A stretch of 64,000 bases of DNA from Spirosoma sp. KCTC 42546 (lineage in GTDB: Bacteria > Bacteroidota > Bacteroidia > Cytophagales > Spirosomataceae), in NCBI RefSeq assembly GCF_006965485.1, contig NZ_CP041360.1, positions 1,674,001 to 1,738,000 of the forward strand. The letters are read 5' to 3'. The notes under the pieces were generated by a model. That model was not told the origin of the DNA and did no database searches. It was given only the letters and a program-made list of their open reading frames with translations. Every line of letters begins with the position of its first letter. Position 1 is the first letter of the stretch. The translations under genes were made by a program, and so were the position numbers. This document shows positions 26,348 through 34,779 of the stretch, piece after piece.

Positions 26348-27121
26348 ATGAACACAGAGCGATTTCTACCCGTTGATCGTCTGCGACCATTTGTCAAGAC
26401 GTTCATGATCATTGAGAGTGAACAGGGGATGGTCAATAAATTATTGCCCGGCACGTCTATTGTCATGGCGTTTAGATACAAAGGAAACGTTCGATATGCG
26501 GAAGGAACAGGTAAAGCACCGATGCCAACAGCGGTGATAACGGGTTTACGAAACTCATTGCGCCTGGTCGACTATGCCCAACAAACAGCGACACTATTGG
26601 TCATTTTCAACGAAGGGGGCGCGTCGGCCTTGTTTAAAGAATCCTTGCACGAATTGTTTGGCCTTAGTGCCGCACTGGATGAGCTTATTCCGCGTCGGAC
26701 TGTAAGCAAGCTGGAGGAGCGGTTGGCTGAAGCTAATAGCAACCAACAGCGAGTTACGATCGTAGAACAGTTTCTGTTGTCAAGACTTCACGAAACGTCA
26801 ACCGATCTGCTGATAAGAAAGGCTATTCAACATATCCAGCTTTCTAAAGGCACAGTTCGTATCCATGAATTGCTGGCCGATCTGCCCATTAGTCAGGACC
26901 CTTTCGAGAAACGGTTTCGACGAATGGTAGGCACCTCACCAAAACAGTTTTCGAGAATCGTACGACTACGATCGGTGATCAATCAGTATTCGCCGGCACA
27001 GAGTCTTACCGAAACCGCCCATCAGGCAGGTTATTTTGATCAGGCTCATTTCATAAAAGACTTCAGGACGTTTACTGGGCAAGTGCCTCACCTTTTCTTT
27101 CAATCGGGAGGATATTGGTGA
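26348..27121 (+). CDS. AraC-family transcriptional regulator
   Basis: A 257-residue regulator. The N-terminal ~140 residues are a cupin-like sensor (LLPGTSIVMAFRYKG, LLVIFNEGGASALFKE). The C-terminal ~100 residues carry the two AraC helix-turn-helix units: IHELLADLPISQDPFEKRFR with MVGTSPKQFSRIVRLR, then LTETAHQAGYFDQAHFIKDF with FTGQVPHLFF. Targets are unknown; the adjacent secreted protein and the YCII-type protein are candidates. Confidence 0.9.
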   Translation: MNTERFLPVDRLRPFVKTFMIIESEQGMVNKLLPGTSIVMAFRYKGNVRYAEGTGKAPMPTAVITGLRNSLRLVDYAQQTATLLVIFNEGGASALFKESLHELFGLSAALDELIPRRTVSKLEERLAEANSNQQRVTIVEQFLLSRLHETSTDLLIRKAIQHIQLSKGTVRIHELLADLPISQDPFEKRFRRMVGTSPKQFSRIVRLRSVINQYSPAQSLTETAHQAGYFDQAHFIKDFRTFTGQVPHLFFQSGGYW

Positions 27122-27308
27122 AAAGGAACGCAGATGACGCTGATTGTTATGATTGATTACGATTTTCTTTCGGTCATAAGATAGCTTTGTTACGAATTAT
27201 TTATAAAATCATAACTTATCTTTTGAATCATAAAAATCAGCCGGTCCGCCGGTGCGGTTCTATATGTAAGTCAGTGATTTTTTACAATTCTCAGCTTGCT
27301 CATGCATC

Positions 27309-27316
27309 TAGTTTTG
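27309..27316 (+). promoter_or_regulatory. Candidate -7 box for the YCII-domain gene
   Basis: TAGTTTTG matches the Bacteroidota -7 consensus TAnnTTTG and lies 38 bases before the ATG at 27355. A -33 element at the proper distance is not convincing. Confidence 0.3.
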
Positions 27317-27354
27317 TATCAGCCAACCAGGCCGTAAACAAAACGAGAACGAGC

Positions 27355-27708
27355 ATGAACGAGTATGTTTTTTTGATACGATTCGGGATAGGGAAGACCT
27401 TAACACCGGAGCAACAAACGCTTAATACCGAAAATTGGGGCAACCTGATTCAGCGCTGGACAGAGCAGGGAATTTTTGTCGGAAGTAGTCTGATTACCCA
27501 GCCGGGATTTGTGGTTTCGGGAGCGGAGCGAACCATTAGTCAGGGGTTTATGGCCGATGCCGATTTTCGAATGTCCAGTGTCATTCGCGTGCTGGCGGCT
27601 AATCTGGATGATGCCGTAGAAATGGCCAAAGCCTGCCCGACCCTCGATTATGATGCCACCGTTGAGGTAAGAGAAGTGCAAAATCGGCCTGCGCCGGTGG
27701 CCAAATAA
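27355..27708 (+). CDS. YCII-related domain protein
   Basis: A 117-residue protein with the YCII ferredoxin-like fold (EYVFLIRFGIGKTLTPEQ, then LAANLDDAVEMAKACPTLDY and a terminal VEVREV strand). This fold is used in several small enzymes and binding proteins; no function can be named. The frame is open further upstream to 27187, but the ATG at 27355 gives the normal family start and has a -7 box in front. Confidence 0.85.
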   Translation: MNEYVFLIRFGIGKTLTPEQQTLNTENWGNLIQRWTEQGIFVGSSLITQPGFVVSGAERTISQGFMADADFRMSSVIRVLAANLDDAVEMAKACPTLDYDATVEVREVQNRPAPVAK

Positions 27709-27714
27709 ATGATT

Positions 27715-27790
27715 TAACCACAGAGGCACAGAGAACACAGAGAAAAAAAGAGTTTAATTTTTCTCTGTGTTCTCTGTGCCTCTGTGGTTA
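27715..27790. repeat. Perfect CACAGAG-type inverted repeat, 33-base arms
   Basis: TAACCACAGAGGCACAGAGA starts the left arm (27715-27747), and 27758-27790 is its exact reverse complement, with a 10-base loop. The A-run and T-run next to the loop and the position between convergent genes would allow termination in both directions. It belongs to the same family as 13281-13376. Confidence 0.9.
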
Positions 27791-27798
27791 TTTAAATA

Positions 27799-28458
27799 TT
27801 ATCGTTTCGCCAAGGCCACAATGTCCTTCACCTCCAGAATTTGCTTTTCGTACCCAATCGTCGCCGATTTGATCATGGCCAGTGCCAGTTCCTGTAAGGT
27901 TGAAAAACCAGATGGGTAAAGCGCCCGACCAATGGGATATAGCCAGTCCAGGTATTTATAATAACTCTTCACGTTTTTCTGTCCGGGCGTGGCTTTCATG
28001 AATCCCGGACGCATCATATATGCGTTTTTGAATAGTCGCATCAGCGCATTTTCGGTGGCCCCTTTTACCCGCGCCCACGCCAGACGGCCTTTCTCCGTAC
28101 TATCGGTGCCACCACCCGATACATACTCGAAGGTCAGATCAGGGTTGAGTTTTGCCAGAAGATTGGCAAAGTTCATCGTCAGATCGTAGGTCATGTGCTT
28201 GTATTCTTCATCCTTCATGCCGACGGACGATACCCCCAGACAGAAAAAGCAGGCATCATAACCACTCAGTTGACTCTCGATGGGTTTCAGATTGAAGAAG
28301 TCCTTGTGGATAATTTCTTTCAGTTTGGGATGCGATACGCCACCCGGTTTTCGGTTGATCACCAGCACCTGTTCCACATCTGGATGTTGCAGGCATTCCA
28401 TCAAGACACCTTCGCCGACCATGCCGGTGGCACCCGTTATAATTGCGTTGATTTTCAT
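27799..28458 (-). CDS. NAD(P)-binding Rossmann-fold epimerase/reductase-like protein
   Basis: A 219-residue short atypical SDR. The dinucleotide motif GATGMVGEGVLMECL is at residues ~9-23, and LVINRKPGG ends the second strand. FFCLGVSSVGMKDEEY and FEYVSGGGTDSTEKGRLAW fit the NAD(P)-binding NmrA/HTATIP2-like group; the active-site Tyr is not obvious. The ATG at 28458 is chosen because the Rossmann strand begins there. Upstream frame extension to 28701 would add a non-homologous tail over the divergent promoter region. Confidence 0.82.
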   Translation of the reverse strand: MKINAIITGATGMVGEGVLMECLQHPDVEQVLVINRKPGGVSHPKLKEIIHKDFFNLKPIESQLSGYDACFFCLGVSSVGMKDEEYKHMTYDLTMNFANLLAKLNPDLTFEYVSGGGTDSTEKGRLAWARVKGATENALMRLFKNAYMMRPGFMKATPGQKNVKSYYKYLDWLYPIGRALYPSGFSTLQELALAMIKSATIGYEKQILEVKDIVALAKR

Positions 28459-28618
28459 AGAGTAGATCGTTTTGCAGGAAGCTAACACTCGTCGGTTATT
28501 CGTGCTGAATTGAATAAATTTACCGAGCTGATGGCTATTAGTCAAAATCAGAACCAACCCGAATAGGTTCAACGACTTAGTCAATTTGCTGGTCTCTAAC
28601 CATGAACTCATTTCCCTT

Positions 28619-29992
28619 ATGAAATACCTACTCGCCCTTCTGCTCATCACCCTGCTCTTGGCACCCCGCACGCTGCTACTCGCACAGGAATTAACCAGCA
28701 ACGGTCAGCGCGATATTGTGTTCAAATCAGTCAACGTTATACCCATGGATCGGGAGCGCGTTATCGACAACCAGACGGTGGTGGTGCGCAATGGCCGAAT
28801 AACGGCAATGGGCAATGAGGGAAGTGTGAAATTCAGCAAAGACGCGCTGGTGATTGACGCAAAAGGCAAATACCTCACGCCCGGTTGGGCCGAAATCCAC
28901 GCTCACGTGCCACCTATTGATGATATACAACCCATGAAAGAGGTCCTAATGCTGTATCTGTCCAATGGTATCACGACCATTCGGGGCATGCTGGGGCACC
29001 CAAAGCATCTGGAGTTACGAAGTAAAATCAATAGCGGTGAAATTCTCGGACCTCATTTTTATACAACCGGTCCTTCGTTCAACGGACAAACCGTCAAATC
29101 GGCGGATCGGGGTGCCGAAATGGTGCGTGAACAAAAAGCCGCCGGTTATGATTTTCTGAAACTGCATCCCGGCCTCACCAAAGAAACATTCCCGGCTATT
29201 GCTAAAACTGCCCACGAAGTCGGCATTCCGTTTGTTGGCCACGTTTCCTTTAATGTCGGTGTTTGGCGCGCTATCGACGCAGGTTATTCGTCTATTGATC
29301 ACCTGGATGGGTTTGTCGAAGCGGTTGTACCCCGCTCTGATACATTAGCCGAACCCGAAACCGGTTTGTTCGCGTCCTGGATTGCCTACCGGGCCGATGC
29401 GTCTCAGATTCCGAAACTAGTAAAAGGCTTGCGCGAAAAGCATATTCGGGTGGTACCTACGCAATCACTGGCCGAGCGCTGGCTTTCTCCGCTTTCAGCT
29501 GATGCGTTTTCCAATGACCCTGAAATGAAATACATGAAGCCGGAGCAGCTTAAAGGCTGGGTAGATACGAAGAAGGGCTATCTCGCTAATCCGAATTTCT
29601 CGAAAGAACACGCCGAAAAGCTCATTCAGATTCGCCGGAAGCTGATTTACGAATGCCAGAAAAACGGCGTTGACCTGTTGTTAGGCTCCGATGCCCCCCA
29701 AATCTTCAACGTGCCGGGCTTCTCGATTCACCACGAAATGAACTACATGGTCGATGCGGGATTGACCCCCTACGAAGTCCTGCGTACGGGGACAGTCAAT
29801 GTGGCATCGTATTTCAACAAACCAGATTGGGGCACGATCAAAACCGGCAACGTGTCGGACATGGTGCTGTTGAGTGGCAACCCGTTGACAGACATCACAC
29901 AAACCAAAAATATTGAAGGGGTGATGATGGGAACGAACTGGTTATCGAAAGCGTACATCCAGAACGAGTTGAAAAAGCTGGAGAAGCAGTAG
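28619..29992 (+). CDS. Secreted amidohydrolase (imidazolonepropionase-like)
   Basis: A 457-residue metal-dependent hydrolase with a signal peptide (MKYLLALLLITLLLAPRTLL). The usual motifs are present: LTPGWAEIHAHVPP with the HxH metal ligands, FLKLHPG for the bridging Lys region, VGHVSF and SIDHLDGF for two His ligands, and LLGSDAPQ for the catalytic Asp. Secreted members act on peptides or cyclic amides; the substrate here is unknown. The ATG at 28619 gives a proper signal sequence, while an upstream TTG would not. Confidence 0.9.
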   Translation: MKYLLALLLITLLLAPRTLLLAQELTSNGQRDIVFKSVNVIPMDRERVIDNQTVVVRNGRITAMGNEGSVKFSKDALVIDAKGKYLTPGWAEIHAHVPPIDDIQPMKEVLMLYLSNGITTIRGMLGHPKHLELRSKINSGEILGPHFYTTGPSFNGQTVKSADRGAEMVREQKAAGYDFLKLHPGLTKETFPAIAKTAHEVGIPFVGHVSFNVGVWRAIDAGYSSIDHLDGFVEAVVPRSDTLAEPETGLFASWIAYRADASQIPKLVKGLREKHIRVVPTQSLAERWLSPLSADAFSNDPEMKYMKPEQLKGWVDTKKGYLANPNFSKEHAEKLIQIRRKLIYECQKNGVDLLLGSDAPQIFNVPGFSIHHEMNYMVDAGLTPYEVLRTGTVNVASYFNKPDWGTIKTGNVSDMVLLSGNPLTDITQTKNIEGVMMGTNWLSKAYIQNELKKLEKQ

Positions 29993-30036
29993 AGTCGTGA
30001 ACTAGCGCGAGCATTGGCTTGTTCCTTTTCATTTTC

Positions 30037-30054
30037 ACCAGTGAATACTGGTGC
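30037..30054. repeat. Short palindrome centred on AGTGAATACT
   Basis: CACCAGTGAATACTGGTG, seven-base arms around a GAAT centre, just upstream of the long palindrome at 30061. The same AGTGAATACT centre occurs in other palindromes at 41505-41530, 49718-49728 and 56585-56624. Confidence 0.55.
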
Positions 30055-30060
30055 AGGCTT

Positions 30061-30197
30061 CACGTTCTCGCTTGGCTTAGCCGAGTGAGGACTATTCTTT
30101 CAAGGGCCTCTGGCCCGTTTCTGACCAAACTTGCGATTCACCGGCCGGAGGCCGTTAAAAATATAGTTCTCACTCGGCGAAGCCAAGCGAGAACGTG
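30061..30197. repeat. REPIN-like long palindrome, copy 1 (GCCGAGTG subfamily)
   Basis: Outer arms CACGTTCTCGCTTGGCTTAG and so on (30061-30095) pair with 30163-30197 with two mismatches. Inner arms AAGGGCCTCTGGCCCG and CGGCCGGAGGCCGTT form a second stem. The same outer and inner words occur around the RAYT gene at 42673-43551 and at 34354, 54422, 56511 and 58005. Confidence 0.88.
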
Positions 30198-30231
30198 AGT
30201 CGCCTGGGTGGCACATGCTCGCGCCAGTCCC

Positions 30232-31005
30232 TTAATTCTCCAGCGGATTCTGTCGGAAAATCTCTTCCAGCCTTGCGAACAGTTCCGGGTGTTTTTCCTG
30301 TAATAAATCAGGACGTTTGAAGAAATACTCGGATACGACGGCGAAGAACTCCGCTTCGTTGGTGATGCCGTAGGGGTTGATATCCGAGTGGTTGGCTTTG
30401 ATGTCGTTGATGCTTTTATGAATCAGTTGCAGCCACGGTTTAATGTGGTCTTTTGGCAGGAGGTATTCCGGTAAGCCATCCGTGGCACCATCAACTTTAT
30501 CGAGCAGATGCACAAATTCATGGATACCTGTATTGCCTTTGCTGCTTTCGTTAGCAAAACCCTCGTGCAATGCTGGTTTCGATAGCACCATTGTACTTTG
30601 CAAGGCACCACCTTCGCCGACCATACCCAGAATATTTCGGCCCTCTCCGGTAGTCTGGTAATCGGCGTTGAAGCTACCTTCGTAGAGCAGCACATTCGTT
30701 AGTGGGTAATACCAGTCGTCGAAGCCGAAGATAGGGATGATGGCACTACTGGCTACTAAAACTTTATCGAGATCATTGACCGTTGTACCTACTCCTTCAA
30801 TTTTGATATGGTTCAGAAACTGATTGACCCGATCCTCAAATACCTTTTTTCTTTCCGCACTCAAATCCTGATAATAGGATACATGCGCTTGTAATAATTG
30901 CGGATAGTTGGTCAGTAAAGGTTGTTCATCTACCTGCTTCCGTTGTAGATACTGCCAGCCAAACCAGCCAATTATCAATACTAGTATACTGATCAGAACA
31001 ATCAT
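30232..31005 (-). CDS. MtfA-like zinc metallopeptidase (M90 family)
   Basis: A 257-residue membrane-anchored protein. The N-terminus is a single transmembrane helix (IVLISILVLIIGWFGWQYL). The peptidase domain has the zinc motif HEFVH at 162-166 followed by LLDKVDGATDGLP, and a downstream Glu in NEAEFFAVVSEYFF as in MtfA. E. coli MtfA interacts with the repressor Mlc and is an aminopeptidase; the anchored form here acts in an unknown setting. Start chosen at 31005 because the frame upstream runs into a palindrome (31021-31050). Confidence 0.88.
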   Translation of the reverse strand: MIVLISILVLIIGWFGWQYLQRKQVDEQPLLTNYPQLLQAHVSYYQDLSAERKKVFEDRVNQFLNHIKIEGVGTTVNDLDKVLVASSAIIPIFGFDDWYYPLTNVLLYEGSFNADYQTTGEGRNILGMVGEGGALQSTMVLSKPALHEGFANESSKGNTGIHEFVHLLDKVDGATDGLPEYLLPKDHIKPWLQLIHKSINDIKANHSDINPYGITNEAEFFAVVSEYFFKRPDLLQEKHPELFARLEEIFRQNPLEN

Positions 31006-31020
31006 GTTGTGTTTGGTTTT

Positions 31021-31050
31021 CGCTGGCACGAGCATTGGCTCGCGCCAGCG
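31021..31050. repeat. Palindrome of GGCGCGAGC type
   Basis: CGCTGGCACGAGC faces GCTCGCGCCAGCG across a four-base loop with one mismatch, in the gap between two minus-strand genes. Half-words of it (GCGCGAGCATTGGCT, TGCTCGCGCCAG) flank the 30061 palindrome at 30004 and 30217. Confidence 0.6.
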
Positions 31051-31062
31051 TTCGAGCAACGT

Positions 31063-32430
31063 TTATAACTGATTTACCTTCAATAAGACTTTTGATTCTA
31101 CGTTAATCAATGCCTGAATGCCATCGGGCCGAATCGCTATTTTCTGGGGTGTGAACCGAAAAGATTTTATACCTAGATCCGTCTTCTTGCCAGCTCCTCC
31201 TTTCTCAAAAGCCTTGTTGATTGTCTGAGGCAACTTGGCAATGTCATCGCCTAAACGGATGATCAGCAACTTTTCCAGTAATTTGCGTAACCCATCGTGC
31301 CATACCGCTCCTGTGCTTTTTGATAGGATATTCCCCGATGCTGCATCGAAATCTAAATTGTTGATTTTTAGGGTATTGGTTAAGGTGTCAAAAGTAGGTT
31401 TACCGCGTAAATAAACGGTTCCGTCCATAAGTCCATCCAGATCAGCTTTCACGATCAGGGAATGTTGCCCTCCATAGACCGATATATGCTTTATCGTCAG
31501 GCTGCCCAGTGCCAGTTTCTTGTTCCGAACGGTCAGGTCCAGCATCCGGTTAATGTCGGCGTAGGGGATAAAACTCATGAGGTGCAAATCCGATAGTTGT
31601 GAAACTTCGTCTCGCTTTTGTAACAATGGTAACGGTGTCCGCGCGTGTACCGGCGACTTGGGTTTTAGTTCGGTTTTCGTTTCCAACGCAATCCGAACAG
31701 GCGTGGTTAATTGTTTCCCATCGCCACTCACCGGACCAGCCGCAACACTGATAGGCCGGGGAGTTAGCCACAGACCGTAATCCTTGTCAATCAGCAGCGG
31801 AGTCTGCATATCATGCCAGATGGGAGCCACCATTTTATCGAGTCGTAACTCCTTATAAACCGCCGAATCAATGGCCATTTCGATTGACGTCTTATGCTTT
31901 TCCAGCAGGTTCTGAACCAGTTGCGTCAGCGAAAAGCCGAGAACTTTGGGTTGAACAATCCACGTATAATTTGTGAAGTTTGTGCGGCTGGCTAGTCGCC
32001 AATTGGGTGTAACGCTCAGTGGACTTTTGAAATTGACATTTATCGCACAAAAAGGATTTTTTGGGGGCGTCGTGTCCCGGCTGAACGGTTTTGTGAGCCA
32101 CATTTGCAGGGGTGCCGAGAGTTTTATCTGCTGATCGGCGTATTCAACATGAACGGGACCCAGGCGTTTGACACGGAAGGAAATAATTCCTTTCGTTTTG
32201 CCGTCTTTCGATTGATTACCCACCAATACCGGGTCGAGTTCCTTATTGATTTTCTCCTGTAATTCCGTTAACTGAAACGTAATCGGTCCGGCCACATACG
32301 ACATCGTTTGTGGAATGGGCGGATCAAAACCCTCGGCTTTGGGCGCATCGGGCTTTTTTTGCTGGCATTGTGTCAGTAGTCCAAAAAGGCTCAGCGCAAT
32401 GAAATAACAGTGTGATGGTGGTGTTCTCAT
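31063..32430 (-). CDS. DUF4403 family lipoprotein
   Basis: A 455-residue protein with a lipoprotein-like signal (FGLLTQCQQK). The mature part matches DUF4403, a two-domain beta-rich family of Bacteroidota and Proteobacteria with unknown function. Examples are YVAGPITFQLTELQEKINKE near the N-terminus, PKVLGFSLTQLVQNLLEKH in the middle and IKHISVYGGQHSLIVKADL towards the end. Such proteins may bind lipids in the periplasm, but this is not shown. ATG at 32430 gives the signal peptide. Confidence 0.85.
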   Translation of the reverse strand: MRTPPSHCYFIALSLFGLLTQCQQKKPDAPKAEGFDPPIPQTMSYVAGPITFQLTELQEKINKELDPVLVGNQSKDGKTKGIISFRVKRLGPVHVEYADQQIKLSAPLQMWLTKPFSRDTTPPKNPFCAINVNFKSPLSVTPNWRLASRTNFTNYTWIVQPKVLGFSLTQLVQNLLEKHKTSIEMAIDSAVYKELRLDKMVAPIWHDMQTPLLIDKDYGLWLTPRPISVAAGPVSGDGKQLTTPVRIALETKTELKPKSPVHARTPLPLLQKRDEVSQLSDLHLMSFIPYADINRMLDLTVRNKKLALGSLTIKHISVYGGQHSLIVKADLDGLMDGTVYLRGKPTFDTLTNTLKINNLDFDAASGNILSKSTGAVWHDGLRKLLEKLLIIRLGDDIAKLPQTINKAFEKGGAGKKTDLGIKSFRFTPQKIAIRPDGIQALINVESKVLLKVNQL

Positions 32431-32552
32431 TAACTGGAAAATAACCAATTGGCTGCAAACCAAATTGTCAGTGTAGGCAGGTTAGCTAATAACCGATGTT
32501 TTGTTGTGGATGTTTTCGTCGGCTACCCTTTACACTTGGTACGCTATACGTT

Positions 32553-32594
32553 AAAACGATGAAGGCCCGCTACTAGCGGGCCTTCATCGTTTTT
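32553..32594 (-). terminator. Intrinsic terminator, possibly bidirectional
   Basis: ACGATGAAGGCCCGC and its exact complement (15-base stem, five-base loop) with AAAA before and TTTTT after. It lies just past the stop of the DinB-like gene on the minus strand. Confidence 0.9.
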
Positions 32595-32598
32595 GTGA

Positions 32599-33156
32599 TT
32601 AAAACAATTTTTCTTGCGGTGGCTTAACGCCTTTCATCCGAATGTAGATGGTGCATTGTCCCCGATGGTGGGTTTGGTGTTCAAAGGCTTTCGACAGAAC
32701 GACTTCTTTTGTCATTTCTCGCTGTCCCATTTTCACCGATTCCCCCAGTTGCGCATCGGTCATTCCTTTTACGGCGTCGATCATGAAATCGTAGCTGTCC
32801 ATAACCGCTTTGGTGAGAGCGGCTTTGGTTTTAAACTCAGCCATTTCTTCCAGTTTTTTACCCTGCATCGGATTCGGTTTGCTACTGGCCAATGCACCAA
32901 AATTGTAGTTAGCTGCCGACAGGTGCAACATCTGCTCAGCAAAGCTCCGAATTTCGGGAGTTGGTTTGAAGTTTACGCCATCTTCTGGCATCGCATCCAG
33001 ATACTCTTTTGTATACTCTTTGGCACGCTGCCAGTCGGCAGTTAGTTGCGAGATGGTTGTCATGGGAGCCGCAGCCTGGACCGCAGATAATGCCCCAAGC
33101 AGACTCAGGAAAGCGAAAACGAAGCGTACGAATCGTAAATGTGTTTTGGTTAGCAT
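32599..33156 (-). CDS. Secreted DinB-like four-helix protein
   Basis: A 185-residue protein with an N-terminal signal peptide (FVRFVFAFLSLLGALSAVQA) and a DinB/YfiT-like four-helix bundle. One His of the metal triad is in EQMLHLSAANYN and the others in FEHQTHHRGQ. The family includes thiol-dependent transferases and enzymes of unknown reaction; the exported form is frequent in Bacteroidota. A terminator follows. Confidence 0.88.
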   Translation of the reverse strand: MLTKTHLRFVRFVFAFLSLLGALSAVQAAAPMTTISQLTADWQRAKEYTKEYLDAMPEDGVNFKPTPEIRSFAEQMLHLSAANYNFGALASSKPNPMQGKKLEEMAEFKTKAALTKAVMDSYDFMIDAVKGMTDAQLGESVKMGQREMTKEVVLSKAFEHQTHHRGQCTIYIRMKGVKPPQEKLF

Positions 33157-33247
33157 AGCTAGTTTGGTTGGTTTGGTAGTCAGATTGAAAGTAAGTCTTT
33201 CGTTATCAACCTAAAAGGTAGATAGATCGCCAAGCTACTTTGTTCGC

Positions 33248-33278
33248 TTGACCGATAGCCTGTTTTCCGCTATCTTTC
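33248..33278 (+). promoter_or_regulatory. Candidate Bacteroidota-type promoter
   Basis: TTG at 33248-33250 and TATCTTTC at 33271-33278 are 20 bases apart. This is close to the TTTG-N19-TAnnTTTG pattern with one mismatch in the -7 box, 27 bases ahead of the carboxypeptidase ATG. Confidence 0.4.
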
Positions 33279-33305
33279 AGCAACTGACGAACCTTTTTAA
33301 AGCCG

Positions 33306-34334
33306 ATGTCTTCACGTCGTTCATTCCTACAGGCCACGACGCTGGCACCTTTTCTGTCGTTAACCGACACCCAGTCGGCACCTGCGCTTATAAAGCCTAA
33401 TCGCTTGAAACCCGGTGATACGATTGGGCTATTTTGTCCGGCAGCACCAGCCTACAGTCAGGAAACGGTGAAGATTGCGCAGGAGTCACTGGCTGCGCTT
33501 GGATTTCAAACGAAACTGGGCCCGCACATCTACGACCGCTACGGCTACCTCGCCGGACGTGACGCCGACCGAGCCTCTGATTTACATGCGCTCTTCGACG
33601 ATAACAGTGTCAAGGCCGTCATGGCGATTCATGGCGGTTGGGGCTGCGCCCGGTTGCTCCCTCTTCTTGACTACAACCTGATTCAACGCAATCCGAAAAT
33701 CCTGATTGGCTATAGCGATATTACGGCCTTGCTGCTGGCCATTTATGCCAAAACTGGCCTGGTGACGATGCATGGGCCTGTTGGGTCCGCGACGTTCAAT
33801 GCGTACACGGTTGACTGGTTCAAGCGGGTACTGATCGAAGGCGAACTGGTAACCATGCGCAACCCCACCGAAAAAGGCGATAACCTGACGCAGGTTGAGA
33901 ATCGAATCACCACGATTCATCCGGGTCTCGCCCGTGGTCGACTCGTAGGGGGCAACCTAACCGTATTGAGTCATCTGGTTGGTTCGTCGTACCTGCCCGA
34001 TTGGAAAAACACGATCTTGTTTGTTGAAGACACGCATGAGGACGTTTACCGTATGGATCGGATGTTGACGCACCTTAAACTGGTGGGTATTCTGGATCAG
34101 ATTTCGGGATTCGTTTTCGGTAAATGCAGCGAATGTGGCCCCGGAAGCGGTGGCTACGGCTCGCTGACATTAGATGATGTGCTCACCGAGCATATTATTC
34201 CATTAAACAAACCAGCTTATTCGGGAGCCATGATTGGCCACATTCGTGATAAATTTACCGTTCCTTTGGGCATCGACACCGAAATTGACGCCACGGCGGG
34301 TACGATAAGACTGCTGGAATCGGCAGTGAGTTGA
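33306..34334 (+). CDS. LD-carboxypeptidase (peptidase S66)
   Basis: A 342-residue muramoyl-tetrapeptide LD-carboxypeptidase, a peptidoglycan recycling enzyme that removes the terminal D-Ala from cell wall tetrapeptides. The nucleophile Ser is in ILIGYSDITALLL, and the charge-relay residues are Glu in LFVEDTHEDVYRMDRML and His in GAMIGHIRDK. The N-terminus SSRRSFLQATTLAPF looks like a Tat signal, so an exported form is likely. A REPIN-like palindrome follows 20 bases after the stop. Confidence 0.93.
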   Translation: MSSRRSFLQATTLAPFLSLTDTQSAPALIKPNRLKPGDTIGLFCPAAPAYSQETVKIAQESLAALGFQTKLGPHIYDRYGYLAGRDADRASDLHALFDDNSVKAVMAIHGGWGCARLLPLLDYNLIQRNPKILIGYSDITALLLAIYAKTGLVTMHGPVGSATFNAYTVDWFKRVLIEGELVTMRNPTEKGDNLTQVENRITTIHPGLARGRLVGGNLTVLSHLVGSSYLPDWKNTILFVEDTHEDVYRMDRMLTHLKLVGILDQISGFVFGKCSECGPGSGGYGSLTLDDVLTEHIIPLNKPAYSGAMIGHIRDKFTVPLGIDTEIDATAGTIRLLESAVS

Positions 34335-34353
34335 TTAGATGTTCTGACGGTTT

Positions 34354-34484
34354 GTTCTCGCTTGGCTACGCCGAGTGGGGGCTATTGGTTTAACGGCCTC
34401 TGGCCGGAGAAGTACAATAATTGTATCAAACGGGCCAGAGGCCCTTGAAAGAATAGTCCTCACTCGGCGTAGCCAAGCGAGAAC
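34354..34484. repeat. REPIN-like long palindrome, copy 2 (GCCGAGTG subfamily)
   Basis: Outer arms GTTCTCGCTTGGCTACGCCG and CGGCGTAGCCAAGCGAGAAC, inner words ACGGCCTCTGGCCGG and CGGGCCAGAGGCCC. The pair CGGCGTAGCC/GGCTACGCCG differs from copy 1 by a compensated base change, so the stem is kept. Confidence 0.88.
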
Positions 34485-34500
34485 GCGAAGAGAACGAAAC

Positions 34501-34737
34501 ATGGCAATAGAACCAGCCCACGGCAACCCCGAACTGTTAAAAGAATTACTCTACTATCAGATGCCCTTTGGCAAGTACAAAGGGCATCTGATCAAGTCGT
34601 TACCCATTTCGTATTTGGAGTGGTTCGTACAAAAAGGTTTTCCGGCTGGCAAGCTGGGCATGTTGCTGCAAACCATGTACGAAATCAAGCTGAATGGATT
34701 AGAGTATTTGCTGGATGGTGTTCGGCGTAGTCTCTGA
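34501..34737 (+). CDS. DUF3820 family small protein
   Basis: A 78-residue protein that matches DUF3820: MPFGKYKGHLIKSLPISYLE followed by WFVQKGFPAGKLGMLLQTMY. Members are small putative nucleic-acid-associated proteins with no proven role. The ATG at 34501 is the only start outside the preceding palindrome. Confidence 0.88.
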   Translation: MAIEPAHGNPELLKELLYYQMPFGKYKGHLIKSLPISYLEWFVQKGFPAGKLGMLLQTMYEIKLNGLEYLLDGVRRSL

Positions 34738-34779
34738 CTGGGAGCGACAGCCCGAAACACTGAACGCCACCCAGTTCAC

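Noticed and set aside
27187..27354. N-terminal extension of the YCII-domain protein
   Set aside because: The added 56 residues are not protein-like and a -7 promoter box lies inside this stretch.
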